Position numbers and translations under genes: made by a program. Below, in pieces: positions 23,353-31,163 of a stretch of 44,862 nt of DNA. Source of the stretch: Frondihabitans sp. Leaf304 (GTDB lineage Bacteria > Actinomycetota > Actinomycetes > Actinomycetales > Microbacteriaceae); NCBI RefSeq assembly GCF_001423105.1, contig NZ_LMNV01000002.1, forward strand, positions 2,226,933 through 2,271,794. The letters run 5' to 3'. The first letter of the stretch is position 1. Each line of letters starts with the position of its first letter. The notes below the pieces were generated by a model, which did not search any database, was not told where the DNA came from, and saw only the letters and a program-made list of their open reading frames with translations.

Positions 23353-24690
23353 ATGACGACTGATGCCGCCCCCATCGACCTCGTGATCCGATCCGGATCG
23401 GTGCTGATCGACGGCGCCTTCCGCCCAGCGGCCTTGAGCGTGACGAACGGTCGCATCACGGCGATCGACGACATCGACTCGGCCGTCACCGCCCTCGAAG
23501 ACCGCACACTCCCCGAGGGCCAGGTGCTGATCCCGGGCATCGTCGACACGCACGTGCACGTCAATGAGCCCGGCCGCACCGACTGGGAGGGTTTCGCCAG
23601 CGCCACGAAGGCCGCCCTCAAAGGCGGCGTGACCACGATCATCGACATGCCGCTCAACAGCATCCCTCCGACGACGACACCCGAGGCCCTCGAGCTCAAG
23701 CGCGCCGCCGCCGGGCCGCAGGCCTCGGTCGACGTGGGCTTCTGGGGCGGAGCGATCCCTGCTTCTCTCGGGCACCTGCGCGGGGTGCACGACGCGGGCG
23801 TCTTCGGCTTCAAGGCGTTCCTCTCCCCCTCCGGCGTCGACGAGTTCCCGCACCTGTCGACCGAGCAGCTCCACGAGGCGATGGCCGAGATCGCGGCGTT
23901 CGACGGCCTCCTGATCGTCCACGCCGAAGACCCGACGACGCTCGACTCGGCTCCCCACCCCGAGGGCGCCGACTACCCCGCATTCGTCCGCTCGCGCCCC
24001 GACTCTTCCGAACAATCGGCGATCGATCACGTAATCGAGGCCGTCCGGCGCACCGGCGGTCGCGCTCACATCCTGCACCTGTCGTCGGCGGCGGCCCTCC
24101 CGGCGATCCGGGCGGCGAAAGCCGAGGGGCTCCGACTCACGGTCGAGACCTGCCCGCACTACCTCTCGTTCGACGAGGAGCACATCCCCGACGGCGGCAC
24201 CCAGTACAAGTGCTGCCCGCCGATCCGCGACGCCGCCAACCAGGAGCATCTCTGGGCGGCCCTCGTCGACGGCACCATCGACCTCGTCGCAAGCGACCAC
24301 TCCCCCTCGACGGCCGAGCTGAAGTTCGCGGGCGACGGCGACTTCGACCTCGCCTGGGGTGGCATCTCCGGTCTCGAGTTGAGCTTCCGCGCGGTGTGGA
24401 CCGGAGCCCGAGCACGGGGCATCCCGCTCGAGACGGTCGTCGGCTGGATGGCCACCTCGACCGCCGATCTCGTCGGGCTCGGCGATCGAGGCCGCATCGC
24501 CGTGGGCGCGCAGGCCGACCTCGTCGCATTCGACCCTGAAGCGCCGTTCACGGTCGACGCCACCGCGCTTGCGCACAAAAATCCGGTCAGCGCCTTCGAC
24601 GGTGCCGCCCTCGTCGGCTCGGTCGAGACGGTGTGGCAGCGCGGCGTCGCGGGCGGCGGCCTGGTGGGCCAGCTCGTCGCACGGCCGTAG
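23353..24690 (+). CDS. allB: Allantoinase
   Basis: A 445-residue cyclic amidohydrolase that opens allantoin to allantoate. The diagnostic motifs are present: DTHVHVNEPGRTDWEG (H67 and H69), FKAFLSPSG with the metal-bridging Lys (K154), IVHAED, ETCPHYL and the catalytic Asp in ASDHSPST. Length and the order of motifs fit AllB rather than dihydropyrimidinase or hydantoinase. It faces the rest of the ureide genes convergently, separated by an RpiR regulator gene and a family E repeat. Confidence 0.95.
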   Translation: MTTDAAPIDLVIRSGSVLIDGAFRPAALSVTNGRITAIDDIDSAVTALEDRTLPEGQVLIPGIVDTHVHVNEPGRTDWEGFASATKAALKGGVTTIIDMPLNSIPPTTTPEALELKRAAAGPQASVDVGFWGGAIPASLGHLRGVHDAGVFGFKAFLSPSGVDEFPHLSTEQLHEAMAEIAAFDGLLIVHAEDPTTLDSAPHPEGADYPAFVRSRPDSSEQSAIDHVIEAVRRTGGRAHILHLSSAAALPAIRAAKAEGLRLTVETCPHYLSFDEEHIPDGGTQYKCCPPIRDAANQEHLWAALVDGTIDLVASDHSPSTAELKFAGDGDFDLAWGGISGLELSFRAVWTGARARGIPLETVVGWMATSTADLVGLGDRGRIAVGAQADLVAFDPEAPFTVDATALAHKNPVSAFDGAALVGSVETVWQRGVAGGGLVGQLVARP

Positions 24691-24699
24691 CGGAGCAGC

Positions 24700-24775
24700 G
24701 TTCAGAACTCTGGCAGAACTGCCCGAATCCCAGCGATTAGCGCTCGTCTCGGCCGGTTTTGCCAGACTTCTGAAC
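24700..24775. repeat. Family E inverted-repeat element
   Basis: GTTCAGAACTCTGGCAGAAC (24700-24719) faces GTTTTGCCAGACTTCTGAAC (24756-24775), 18 of 20 paired. It occupies almost the whole gap between convergent allantoinase and RpiR genes, so it may act as a two-way terminator. Only one copy seen here. Confidence 0.8.
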
Positions 24776-24782
24776 CGTCCCG

Positions 24783-25601
24783 CTACTCCAGTTCGCCCAG
24801 CTCCCCGTAGAGCGCGGTGATCCCCTCCACACGCGCCCGCCCGCCACGAAGGTCACGTGCCAGCACAGCCGCGGCCAGCAGGTTCGCCAAGCTCATCGCA
24901 GCCGCGTACGAGTCGAACGCCGACAGGCTGGTGACGGGTGCGACGAGCGTCACGGTGCCCGAAGACCCGAACTCAGGATCCGCCACGACCACGATCGGCA
25001 CCCCTCTCCGGGTGAGCGCGGCGAGCACGCTGCCGAACCCCCGGGGTCGGCGTCGGAAGCCGACCAGCACGACTGCATCCTCCGCCCCCAGGCCGCCGAG
25101 CTCTTCCCCCACCGACTGGCCCGGTGCGGGTGCGATCCGCACCCCGCCGCGCGCCTGCGTGAGCTGCTGCCTCAGGTGCAGCGCGACGGGATAGCTGTTG
25201 CGGAATCCGACCACGACGACCTCGCGGGCCGAGGCGAGCAACTCCGCCGCCCGATCGAGGCGCCCATCGGCCAGCCCGTCGACCATCCGGTCGAGAGCCG
25301 CGTGCTCGGCGCGGAGGTGAGCCGCGAGGTCGGCGGTGGGCCCTACCGACACGGGCACGCCCGTGCTTCTCAGCGCCCGGGCGTGCTCCCGGACCTCCTG
25401 CGCATCAACGTAGCCGAGGGTGCGGAAGAGCCGTGAGACGGTGGCCTTCGAGACGCCGCTCGCGGCGGCGATCTCGGTGGCGCTGTACACGGCAGCGTCG
25501 TCGGGGTGGCGGAGGAGGTGATCGGCCGCTCGGCGCGCTCCCGGCGAGAGGCTGTCGTAGGTGTCGCGGATCCTTGTCTCGATATCTTCGTGATCGGGCA
25601 T
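24783..25601 (-). CDS. RpiR/MurR-family regulator with SIS domain
   Basis: A 272-residue regulator. Residues ~1-80 are an RpiR helix-turn-helix (YSATEIAAASGVSKATVSRL) and residues ~110-250 a SIS sugar/metabolite-binding domain (REVVVVGFRNSYPVALHLR, VGFRRRPRG). It starts six bases after the allantoate amidohydrolase stop, as the last gene of the ureide operon. RpiR-type proteins regulate purine and ureide genes in other bacteria, so local control of this pathway is likely; the effector is unknown. Confidence 0.92.
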   Translation of the reverse strand: MPDHEDIETRIRDTYDSLSPGARRAADHLLRHPDDAAVYSATEIAAASGVSKATVSRLFRTLGYVDAQEVREHARALRSTGVPVSVGPTADLAAHLRAEHAALDRMVDGLADGRLDRAAELLASAREVVVVGFRNSYPVALHLRQQLTQARGGVRIAPAPGQSVGEELGGLGAEDAVVLVGFRRRPRGFGSVLAALTRRGVPIVVVADPEFGSSGTVTLVAPVTSLSAFDSYAAAMSLANLLAAAVLARDLRGGRARVEGITALYGELGELE

Positions 25602-25606
25602 CTGCG

Positions 25607-26845
25607 CTAGGCGGTCTGCGAAGCGGCGAGGCCCCGGACGGCGGCCTCGAACGCGTCGAGCGCGACGGCCACATCGGCCTCGGTGACGGTCTCGTCGGGG
25701 TGGTGGCTGATGCCGCCGTGCCCGTTGCGGATGAAGAGCATGGCCCAGGGAGCGAGCTCGGCGACCGCCATCGCATCGTGACCGGCCTTGGAGAAGAGGA
25801 CCATCGGATCCTGTTCGCCCGTCGCCGTGCGGATGCCCGCGCGGATGGAGTCCTGCAGCGACGCATCGGCGACGACCGCGGGCGCGTTATGCGTCTCTTC
25901 GACGGCGAACGCGAGGCCGCGACGGTCGCAGACCTCGGACGCGACCGCCTGGATGCCGAGCCAGACGCCGTCGCGCGCCGCATCGGTCTCTCCGCGGAGA
26001 TCGAGGCTGAATTCGACCCGGCCGGGGATGACGTTCACTCCGCCAGGGAACGCCTGCAGGCGCCCGACCGTCGCCACGCATCCCGCCGAGCGGGCGAGCT
26101 GCTCGACCGCGAGGACGACCTCGGACGCGCCGGCGAGCGCATCGTGCCGCCGGTGGAACGGGACCCCGCCGGCGTGGCCGGCCTCGCCAGTGAGAGTGAG
26201 GGCGAAGCGTCGCGCACCGGCGATCGACGAGACGACCGCCAGAGGCAGATCGGCCTCTTCGAGGTAGGGGCCCTGCTCGATGTGCGCCTCGAGGTAGGCG
26301 ACGATCTCACCGCGCTTCGGCGAGGCATCGGCGATCCGCTCGGGGTCGAGGCCGAACTCGACGAAGGCCTCGCGCAGGGTGGTGCCGTTGTCGTCGGTGA
26401 GGTGCCAGAACGCGTCGTCCCAGGTGCCGGCCAGGGCGCGGGAGCCCAGGAGGGCCGTGCCGAATCGGGTGCCCTCCTCGTCGGCGAAGGCAGCGATCTC
26501 GAGGGCGAAGGGCAGCTCGGCGGCGCTCTCGCGGAGGCGCTCCGCGACGGCGATCGCGAGCATCACACCGAGGATGCCGTCGAAGCGGCCGGCGTTGGGA
26601 ACGGTGTCGAGGTGCGATCCGAGAAGAACGGCGGGGAGGCCTGGCTCGCGCCCCTCTAACCTTCCTCGCTGGTTACCGGCCGCGTCGAGCCAGGTGGTGA
26701 GGCCAGCCTCCTTCATCCACTCGCCCGCACGACGGTTCACTGCCGCGAGCTCGGGAGACAGGTAGACGCGCTCGATGCCGTTCGGATCAGACGATTCGCG
26801 GGCGAGCGCGTCGCACCGGACGAGGATCTCGCGTGCGTCGATCAC
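25607..26845 (-). CDS. allC: Allantoate amidohydrolase (M20 family, AllC-like)
   Basis: A 412-residue Zn-dependent amidase of the hydantoinase/carbamoylase M20 subfamily. Metal-site motifs include GSHLDTVPNAGRFDG, FADEEGTRFG and the final ISHHPDE; EAHIEQG is the allantoate/carbamoylase signature. It cleaves allantoate to ureidoglycine, ammonia and CO2. The GTG at 26845 overlaps the aminotransferase stop (GTGA). Related beta-ureidopropionases look alike, but the neighbours make allantoate the natural substrate. Confidence 0.9.
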   Translation of the reverse strand: MIDAREILVRCDALARESSDPNGIERVYLSPELAAVNRRAGEWMKEAGLTTWLDAAGNQRGRLEGREPGLPAVLLGSHLDTVPNAGRFDGILGVMLAIAVAERLRESAAELPFALEIAAFADEEGTRFGTALLGSRALAGTWDDAFWHLTDDNGTTLREAFVEFGLDPERIADASPKRGEIVAYLEAHIEQGPYLEEADLPLAVVSSIAGARRFALTLTGEAGHAGGVPFHRRHDALAGASEVVLAVEQLARSAGCVATVGRLQAFPGGVNVIPGRVEFSLDLRGETDAARDGVWLGIQAVASEVCDRRGLAFAVEETHNAPAVVADASLQDSIRAGIRTATGEQDPMVLFSKAGHDAMAVAELAPWAMLFIRNGHGGISHHPDETVTEADVAVALDAFEAAVRGLAASQTA

Positions 26846-28089
26846 GCGGGCACCTCGGCACGACCCGCGTCGGAGTAGACGTCGTAGGCCGCGCCCACTC
26901 CGCCACCGCCGGTGACCGTCACACCGCCGAGGCGGAGCACTGCCTCGAGCGCGGCGAGAGTCGTGAGCACGGTGTCTTTGCGCGCGTTGTAACCCATGGT
27001 GCCGATGCGCCAGACCTTGCCGTGCAGCGGTCCGAACGAGGTGCCGATCTCGATGCCGAAGTCGTTGAGCATCGCGCCACGAGCGGCGTCGCCGTCGATG
27101 CCGTCGGGAATCATGACCGCGGCGACGTTCGTCATCTTGTGGGTCACGTCGCCGAAGATCTCGAGCCCGAGACCGCGGAGGCCTGCCAGCATCGCGTTCC
27201 CGTGCAGCGTGTGCCGGGCGACCATCTGATCGAGCCCCTCCTCGACGACGATGCGGGCGCACTCGCGGGCGCCGTAGAGCATCGTCGTGGCCTCGGTGTG
27301 GTGGTTGAGCCGCTTCGGGCCCCAGTAGTCGAAGATCATTGCGAGGTCGAAGTAGTTCGACCGGATCGGGTGCGCGCTGACGGCGTCGCCCTCGGTGCGG
27401 ATTCCCGCCTCGATCGACTTGCGGGCGGTGATCACGTCTACCGCCTTCTGCGAGAAGGTGACGGGGGCCGAGCCGGACGGGCCGCCGAGGCACTTCTGCA
27501 GGCCCGCGGTCACGGCATCGAGGCCGAGGTCGTCGACGTGGAACGCGTTGCCCGCGAGCGACGCCGTGACGTCGGTATAGAACAGCGCGCCGTTCTTCTC
27601 GCAGAGCTCGCCGAGCCCCTCGAGCGGCTGAGCCATCGTGGTGGAGGTGTCGCCGTGCACGACGGCGAGCAGCTTCGGCTGCACGCGCTCGACCGCCTCG
27701 GCGATCGCCTCGAACGAGAACACCTGACCCCAGGGCACCTCGATCACGTGCACCTCCGCCCCGCAGCGCTCGGCGATCTCGCGCAGCAGATGCCCGAAGC
27801 GGCCGAAGATCGGCACCAGCACTCGGTCACCCGGCTCGATCAGCGAGACCAGGGCGGCCTCGATGCCGGCGCGCGAGGTGCCGTCGACCAGCAGCGTCTG
27901 CTCGTTCTGCGTCTGGAAGACCTGGCGGTAGAGCACCTGGGTCTCGTCCATGGTCTGGGTCATCCACGGGTCGTACTGGCCGACCAGTTGCGCCGACATC
28001 GCGCGCAGTACGCGCGGATCGGCGTTGATCGGGCCGGGGCCCATGAGGAGTCGCGCGGGCGGGTCGATCGGCTGAAAAGACTGTTTCAC
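26842..28089 (-). CDS. pucG: (S)-ureidoglycine-glyoxylate aminotransferase, PucG-like
   Basis: A 415-residue class V PLP aminotransferase. The N-terminal LLMGPGPINADPRVLRAM, the PLP Lys (K199 in GLQKCLGGPSG) and the C-terminal RIGTMGYNARKDTV are those of PucG/alanine-glyoxylate aminotransferases. PucG makes oxalurate and glycine from ureidoglycine and glyoxylate. The GTG at 28089 has TAGACT exactly six bases upstream, so this gene has its own promoter. Position between allantoate amidohydrolase and an AtzH-amidase fusion strongly supports the ureide role over plain alanine-glyoxylate transfer. Confidence 0.9.
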   Translation of the reverse strand: MKQSFQPIDPPARLLMGPGPINADPRVLRAMSAQLVGQYDPWMTQTMDETQVLYRQVFQTQNEQTLLVDGTSRAGIEAALVSLIEPGDRVLVPIFGRFGHLLREIAERCGAEVHVIEVPWGQVFSFEAIAEAVERVQPKLLAVVHGDTSTTMAQPLEGLGELCEKNGALFYTDVTASLAGNAFHVDDLGLDAVTAGLQKCLGGPSGSAPVTFSQKAVDVITARKSIEAGIRTEGDAVSAHPIRSNYFDLAMIFDYWGPKRLNHHTEATTMLYGARECARIVVEEGLDQMVARHTLHGNAMLAGLRGLGLEIFGDVTHKMTNVAAVMIPDGIDGDAARGAMLNDFGIEIGTSFGPLHGKVWRIGTMGYNARKDTVLTTLAALEAVLRLGGVTVTGGGGVGAAYDVYSDAGRAEVPA

Positions 28090-28095
28090 GAGGCC

Positions 28096-28101
28096 AGTCT
28101 A
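28096..28101 (-). promoter_or_regulatory. -10 box of pucG-allC-rpiR unit (leaderless)
   Basis: On the minus strand TAGACT is followed by six bases and then the GTG start at 28089. It lies in the 61-base gap after the amidase gene, so the downstream three genes can be transcribed apart from the two upstream ones. Confidence 0.55.
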
Positions 28102-28113
28102 TGCAACTTGTGT

Positions 28114-28149
28114 TTCAGGCGGGTTTCCCCGCGGGTGGCGGCGCCTGAA
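28114..28149 (-). terminator. Inverted repeat between amidase and pucG genes
   Basis: TTCAGGCG (28114-28121) and CGCCTGAA (28142-28149) are exact reverse complements with a 20-base GC-rich spacer. It starts right at the end of the amidase gene and precedes the pucG promoter, so it may separate two transcription units. Confidence 0.4.
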
Positions 28150-28150
28150 T

Positions 28151-29788
28151 TCAGGAGCGCAGGGCCACCTCGAGCGAAGCCGCGATGCCGATCAACGCCA
28201 GGTCGGTGCGCCGCAGCCCGACCAGGCAGAGCCCGACGGGCCCGCCAGGCACGGACATGAGCGGCGCCGACACCGCCGGATACCCGCCGACCCCGGCGAT
28301 GCAGGTGAGACCGAGCGTCTGCGATCGCACGACGCCGATCTCTGCCGGCGTCGAGCTGAGCAGCGGAGCCGACGACGACGCACTGGGGAGCAGCAGGATC
28401 CTGCCGTCGAGCACCCGGTCGAGGTGGTCGCCCTGGGCCGCCAGCTCGGCGCGCGCATCGGTCTCGTGCGCCGCGTCGACGCTGCGGCCAAAGAGGAAGC
28501 GCGCTTCGACATCGGGAGCCAAGGATCCGGGGTGCGCCGTGATCCAGTCACCGTGCGAGGCCCACGCCTCCGCCGCCTGCACGATGCGGAACAGCTCATA
28601 GAGGTGGGCGATGTCGCCGAGTGCGACCTCGGCGGGAGCGCCGAATCCGGCAGCGGGCAGGGCGTCGACGAGCGAGCCGAACGCATCACGGACGTCGGGC
28701 GACACAGACGCGCTGAGCCGCGGGTCGACGACGAACGACGGGTTTACTTCACGCTGCACAGCCGACGACCGGGCGGCGACGCTCTCGAACGATGCGGACG
28801 CCACACGGGCCAGCAGATCGGCGTCGCGGGTGAGCCAGCCGACCGTGTCGAAGGTCGGCGCGAGTGGCAGCAGGTCGGTGCGACGGATCGCGTTGTGGGT
28901 CGTGCGGAGACCCCAGAGCCCCTGATACGAGGCGGGCACGCGAATCGATCCGCCGGTATCGGTGCCGAGCCCGATGCTCGCGTGACCCAGTGCGACGGCC
29001 GAGGCCGGGCCCGACGACGAGCCGCCCGAGATCGCACCGGGCACGACGGCGTTCGGAGGAGTGCCGTACGACGAGTTGCGGCCGGCGATGCTGTACGCGA
29101 ACTCGTCGGTCTGGGCGATGCCGAGCACCGAGGCGCCGGCGTCGAGCAGCACCTGCACAGCCGGCGAGTGGAACTCGCTGTCGACCTGCTCGTCGAGGTA
29201 GGCGGGCACACCGGCGCCGATACGCACGCCCGCCACGGCGAAGAGGTCTTTGACGGCGACGGTCTCGCCGGCGAGGGGCCCGGGAGGAGATGAAGGATCC
29301 GCGGTGGTCTCGATCAGAGGAGCGCCCACGACGCGCCAGATGCGCGTGTCGAACACCGGGGTCGGCGCCTGCACCTGCGCGGTGGCGATGCGCCACACGC
29401 CCGTTCCGTCGTCGGTAGCGGTGTCGGCAGGGGCACCGACCGCGTCGGCACCAGCCGCGCTCCGCCGCCACAGCTGCGTCACGACCCCGCGCCCACCCGC
29501 CTTCGGGGCATTCACCGAGACGATCACGGCCGTGTCGGCGTCGATCACCCGCACGTGCACCTGGACGATCTCGCGCTGCGGCGCCTGCGAACGGCGGCCG
29601 CGGAATGCCGAGATCGCGTCGTGTCCGACCAGGAGCCCGCCGCCGTCGGCCCGGAGCGTTTCCGCTCCCGGCTCGAAGGCCTCGCCGAGCGCCTGCTGGT
29701 CGTTGCTCTTCAGCGCCGTCTCGTAGGCATCGAAAGCGGGGATGAGTCCGTCGGGCAGCTCGCCCTGCAGAGAGGTGATGGTCGTCAT
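28151..29788 (-). CDS. DUF3225/AtzH-like domain fused to amidase; candidate oxalurate amidohydrolase
   Basis: A 545-residue two-domain protein. Residues ~1-150 are an AtzH/HpxZ-type (DUF3225, SnoaL-like) domain (EAFEPGAETLRADGGGLLVGHDAI). Residues ~165-545 are an amidase-signature enzyme with triad K180, S257 and S281 (VKDLF, SGGSSSG, TDTGGSIRVP). In the Klebsiella hpx ureide pathway and in the atz pathway these domains are separate proteins (HpxZ/HpxY, AtzH/AtzE) with a third small subunit (HpxX/AtzG). Here they are one polypeptide and the third subunit is absent. Lying next to PucG, whose product is oxalurate, it most likely hydrolyses oxalurate to oxamate. The start ATG overlaps the formamidase stop (ATGA). 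Confidence 0.85.
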   Translation of the reverse strand: MTTITSLQGELPDGLIPAFDAYETALKSNDQQALGEAFEPGAETLRADGGGLLVGHDAISAFRGRRSQAPQREIVQVHVRVIDADTAVIVSVNAPKAGGRGVVTQLWRRSAAGADAVGAPADTATDDGTGVWRIATAQVQAPTPVFDTRIWRVVGAPLIETTADPSSPPGPLAGETVAVKDLFAVAGVRIGAGVPAYLDEQVDSEFHSPAVQVLLDAGASVLGIAQTDEFAYSIAGRNSSYGTPPNAVVPGAISGGSSSGPASAVALGHASIGLGTDTGGSIRVPASYQGLWGLRTTHNAIRRTDLLPLAPTFDTVGWLTRDADLLARVASASFESVAARSSAVQREVNPSFVVDPRLSASVSPDVRDAFGSLVDALPAAGFGAPAEVALGDIAHLYELFRIVQAAEAWASHGDWITAHPGSLAPDVEARFLFGRSVDAAHETDARAELAAQGDHLDRVLDGRILLLPSASSSAPLLSSTPAEIGVVRSQTLGLTCIAGVGGYPAVSAPLMSVPGGPVGLCLVGLRRTDLALIGIAASLEVALRS

Positions 29789-30858
29789 TCGAAGTCGCTC
29801 ACTCGGATCCTGGCGTGGACGCCCTTGACCAGGTCGACGACCTGGGAGATGTTGAAGTCGGTCGCGGCCGAGAGGTACGCGAAGGCGAGGCTCTCGTCCA
29901 TGCCGAAGCGGGCATACAGCAGGTCGATCGCCGCTCGCACACAGTTCTGCACGGCGACGTCGAGGTCTTCGTCCATGCCGGTGGGCACGAGGTAGTCGGC
30001 GGTCTCGGCGAGCGGCCCGACGATCTCACCGAATGCGGCGAGCGCGGCCTCCCGCTTGATCAGATCGAAGCGGACGGTCACGCGTAGCGACGCCTCCATG
30101 GCGGTCAGCGCGACTTCGCCGTCGCCCTGCGCGAAGTGCGGGTCGCCGACGTACGCCAGGGCGCCGGGCACCTGCACCGGAAGGTGCAGCGACGTTCCCT
30201 CCACCAGAAGGTTGATGTCGATGTTGCCGCCGTGCGCTCCGGGCGGCACCGAGTGCGGCCGTTCGTCGCCGGCGACAGCGACTCCCATGATTCCCAAGAA
30301 CGGGCGGAGCGGGAACCGCACGTCGTGCGGCCCTCCCGGCGTGCGCGGCATCGTTCCGAGGAGCGCTCCCGCCGGATCCTCGTCCACTGTCGCGAAGACG
30401 CTCACGTTCAAGCCGCCCCGCGGGTACTCGCCCGGCAGCGCACCGCGCCCGTGCCGGTTCGAGATGACGCCGTACGGCACGCGCGGGGTCGCGGTCACGA
30501 GGGTCATCGTGATGAGGTCGCCCGGCTCGGCGCCGCGGATCGCAATTGGGCCGGTGACGAGGTGCGGGCCGTCGACCGAAGGATCCCGCAGTCCTTGTGA
30601 GGCAGCGACGGCGATGGCGTCTTCGAGCACCTCGTCGGCGGCCACGCCGTGGGTGCCGAAGTAAGCGAGCGGATCGCGCCCCTGGTCTTCGAGGATCCCC
30701 TCGTGGCTGAGGGTGTCGATCGTCACCTCCGTGCCCGGGTCGACGGTCAGCACGGCGGTGTCGGCCGCGCAGGGCAGCCGCCCCCACAGGACGTTCGGGG
30801 CGGTGGCGGGCAGATACAGGTCGGCGGGGATCTCTCCGTGGCCCGGCTGCAGGATCAT
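29785..30858 (-). CDS. Acetamidase/formamidase family amidase
   Basis: A 357-residue FmdA/AmdA-family amidase: ILQPGHGE start region, GPIAIRGAEPGDLITM, GGNIDINLLVEG, and DPHFAQGDGEV motif are typical of this family, which releases ammonia from short amides. The ATG at 30858 has TAGGGT seven bases upstream on this strand, and no Shine-Dalgarno, so it heads the ureide operon. Overlaps the amidase fusion by four bases. In this context oxamate (the next pathway intermediate) or formamide are plausible substrates. Confidence 0.88.
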   Translation of the reverse strand: MILQPGHGEIPADLYLPATAPNVLWGRLPCAADTAVLTVDPGTEVTIDTLSHEGILEDQGRDPLAYFGTHGVAADEVLEDAIAVAASQGLRDPSVDGPHLVTGPIAIRGAEPGDLITMTLVTATPRVPYGVISNRHGRGALPGEYPRGGLNVSVFATVDEDPAGALLGTMPRTPGGPHDVRFPLRPFLGIMGVAVAGDERPHSVPPGAHGGNIDINLLVEGTSLHLPVQVPGALAYVGDPHFAQGDGEVALTAMEASLRVTVRFDLIKREAALAAFGEIVGPLAETADYLVPTGMDEDLDVAVQNCVRAAIDLLYARFGMDESLAFAYLSAATDFNISQVVDLVKGVHARIRVSDFE

Positions 30859-30904
30859 GGCTGACACCCTAGCGAGGCCGGGTTTCGGGCTTGTTGCGTG
30901 GCCG

Positions 30905-30960
30905 CGAGTGCCGCCTAATGCTGCCCCTGCCGGGGCCGGGGGCGCAATTGGCGGCACTCG
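30905..30960. repeat. Family D inverted-repeat element, copy 1
   Basis: CGAGTGCCGCC (30905-30915) and GGCGGCACTCG (30950-30960) are exact reverse complements around a 34-base core that begins TAATGC. It is the first of two adjacent copies in a divergent promoter region. Confidence 0.88.
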
Positions 30961-30987
30961 GCAACGGGCCCGATCGACCCGAGACCC

Positions 30988-31043
30988 CGAGTGCCGCCTA
31001 ATGCCGGCGGGGCCGCCGATGGGAGCGCATATGGCGGCACTCG
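30988..31043. repeat. Family D inverted-repeat element, copy 2
   Basis: The same 11-base arms (30988-30998 and 31033-31043) and the same 56-base total and 34-base core length as copy 1, 27 bases away. Cores share the TAATGC start and a GCGCA near the end but differ between. Confidence 0.88.
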
Positions 31044-31163
31044 GCAACTCCGGCACGAGGTTGGACGACCACAACCTGCACGTTCTGCAAGAGCCACCCC
31101 CCGGTTCGCTGAGACGGGCCCTCACCCCAGGCTGTTCATGGCGAGCCGTTCGTACGGTTCGAT

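Noticed and set aside
23188-24576. N-terminal extension of the antitoxin frame across the allantoinase gene on the opposite strand.
   Set aside because: Antisense shadow of allB. A complete Phd-type antitoxin with its own -10 box starts at 23187.
30900-31045. The two family D elements as the beginning of a CRISPR array.
   Set aside because: There are only two units, each is itself a long palindrome with a 34-base core, spacing is 27 bases, and no cas gene is present.
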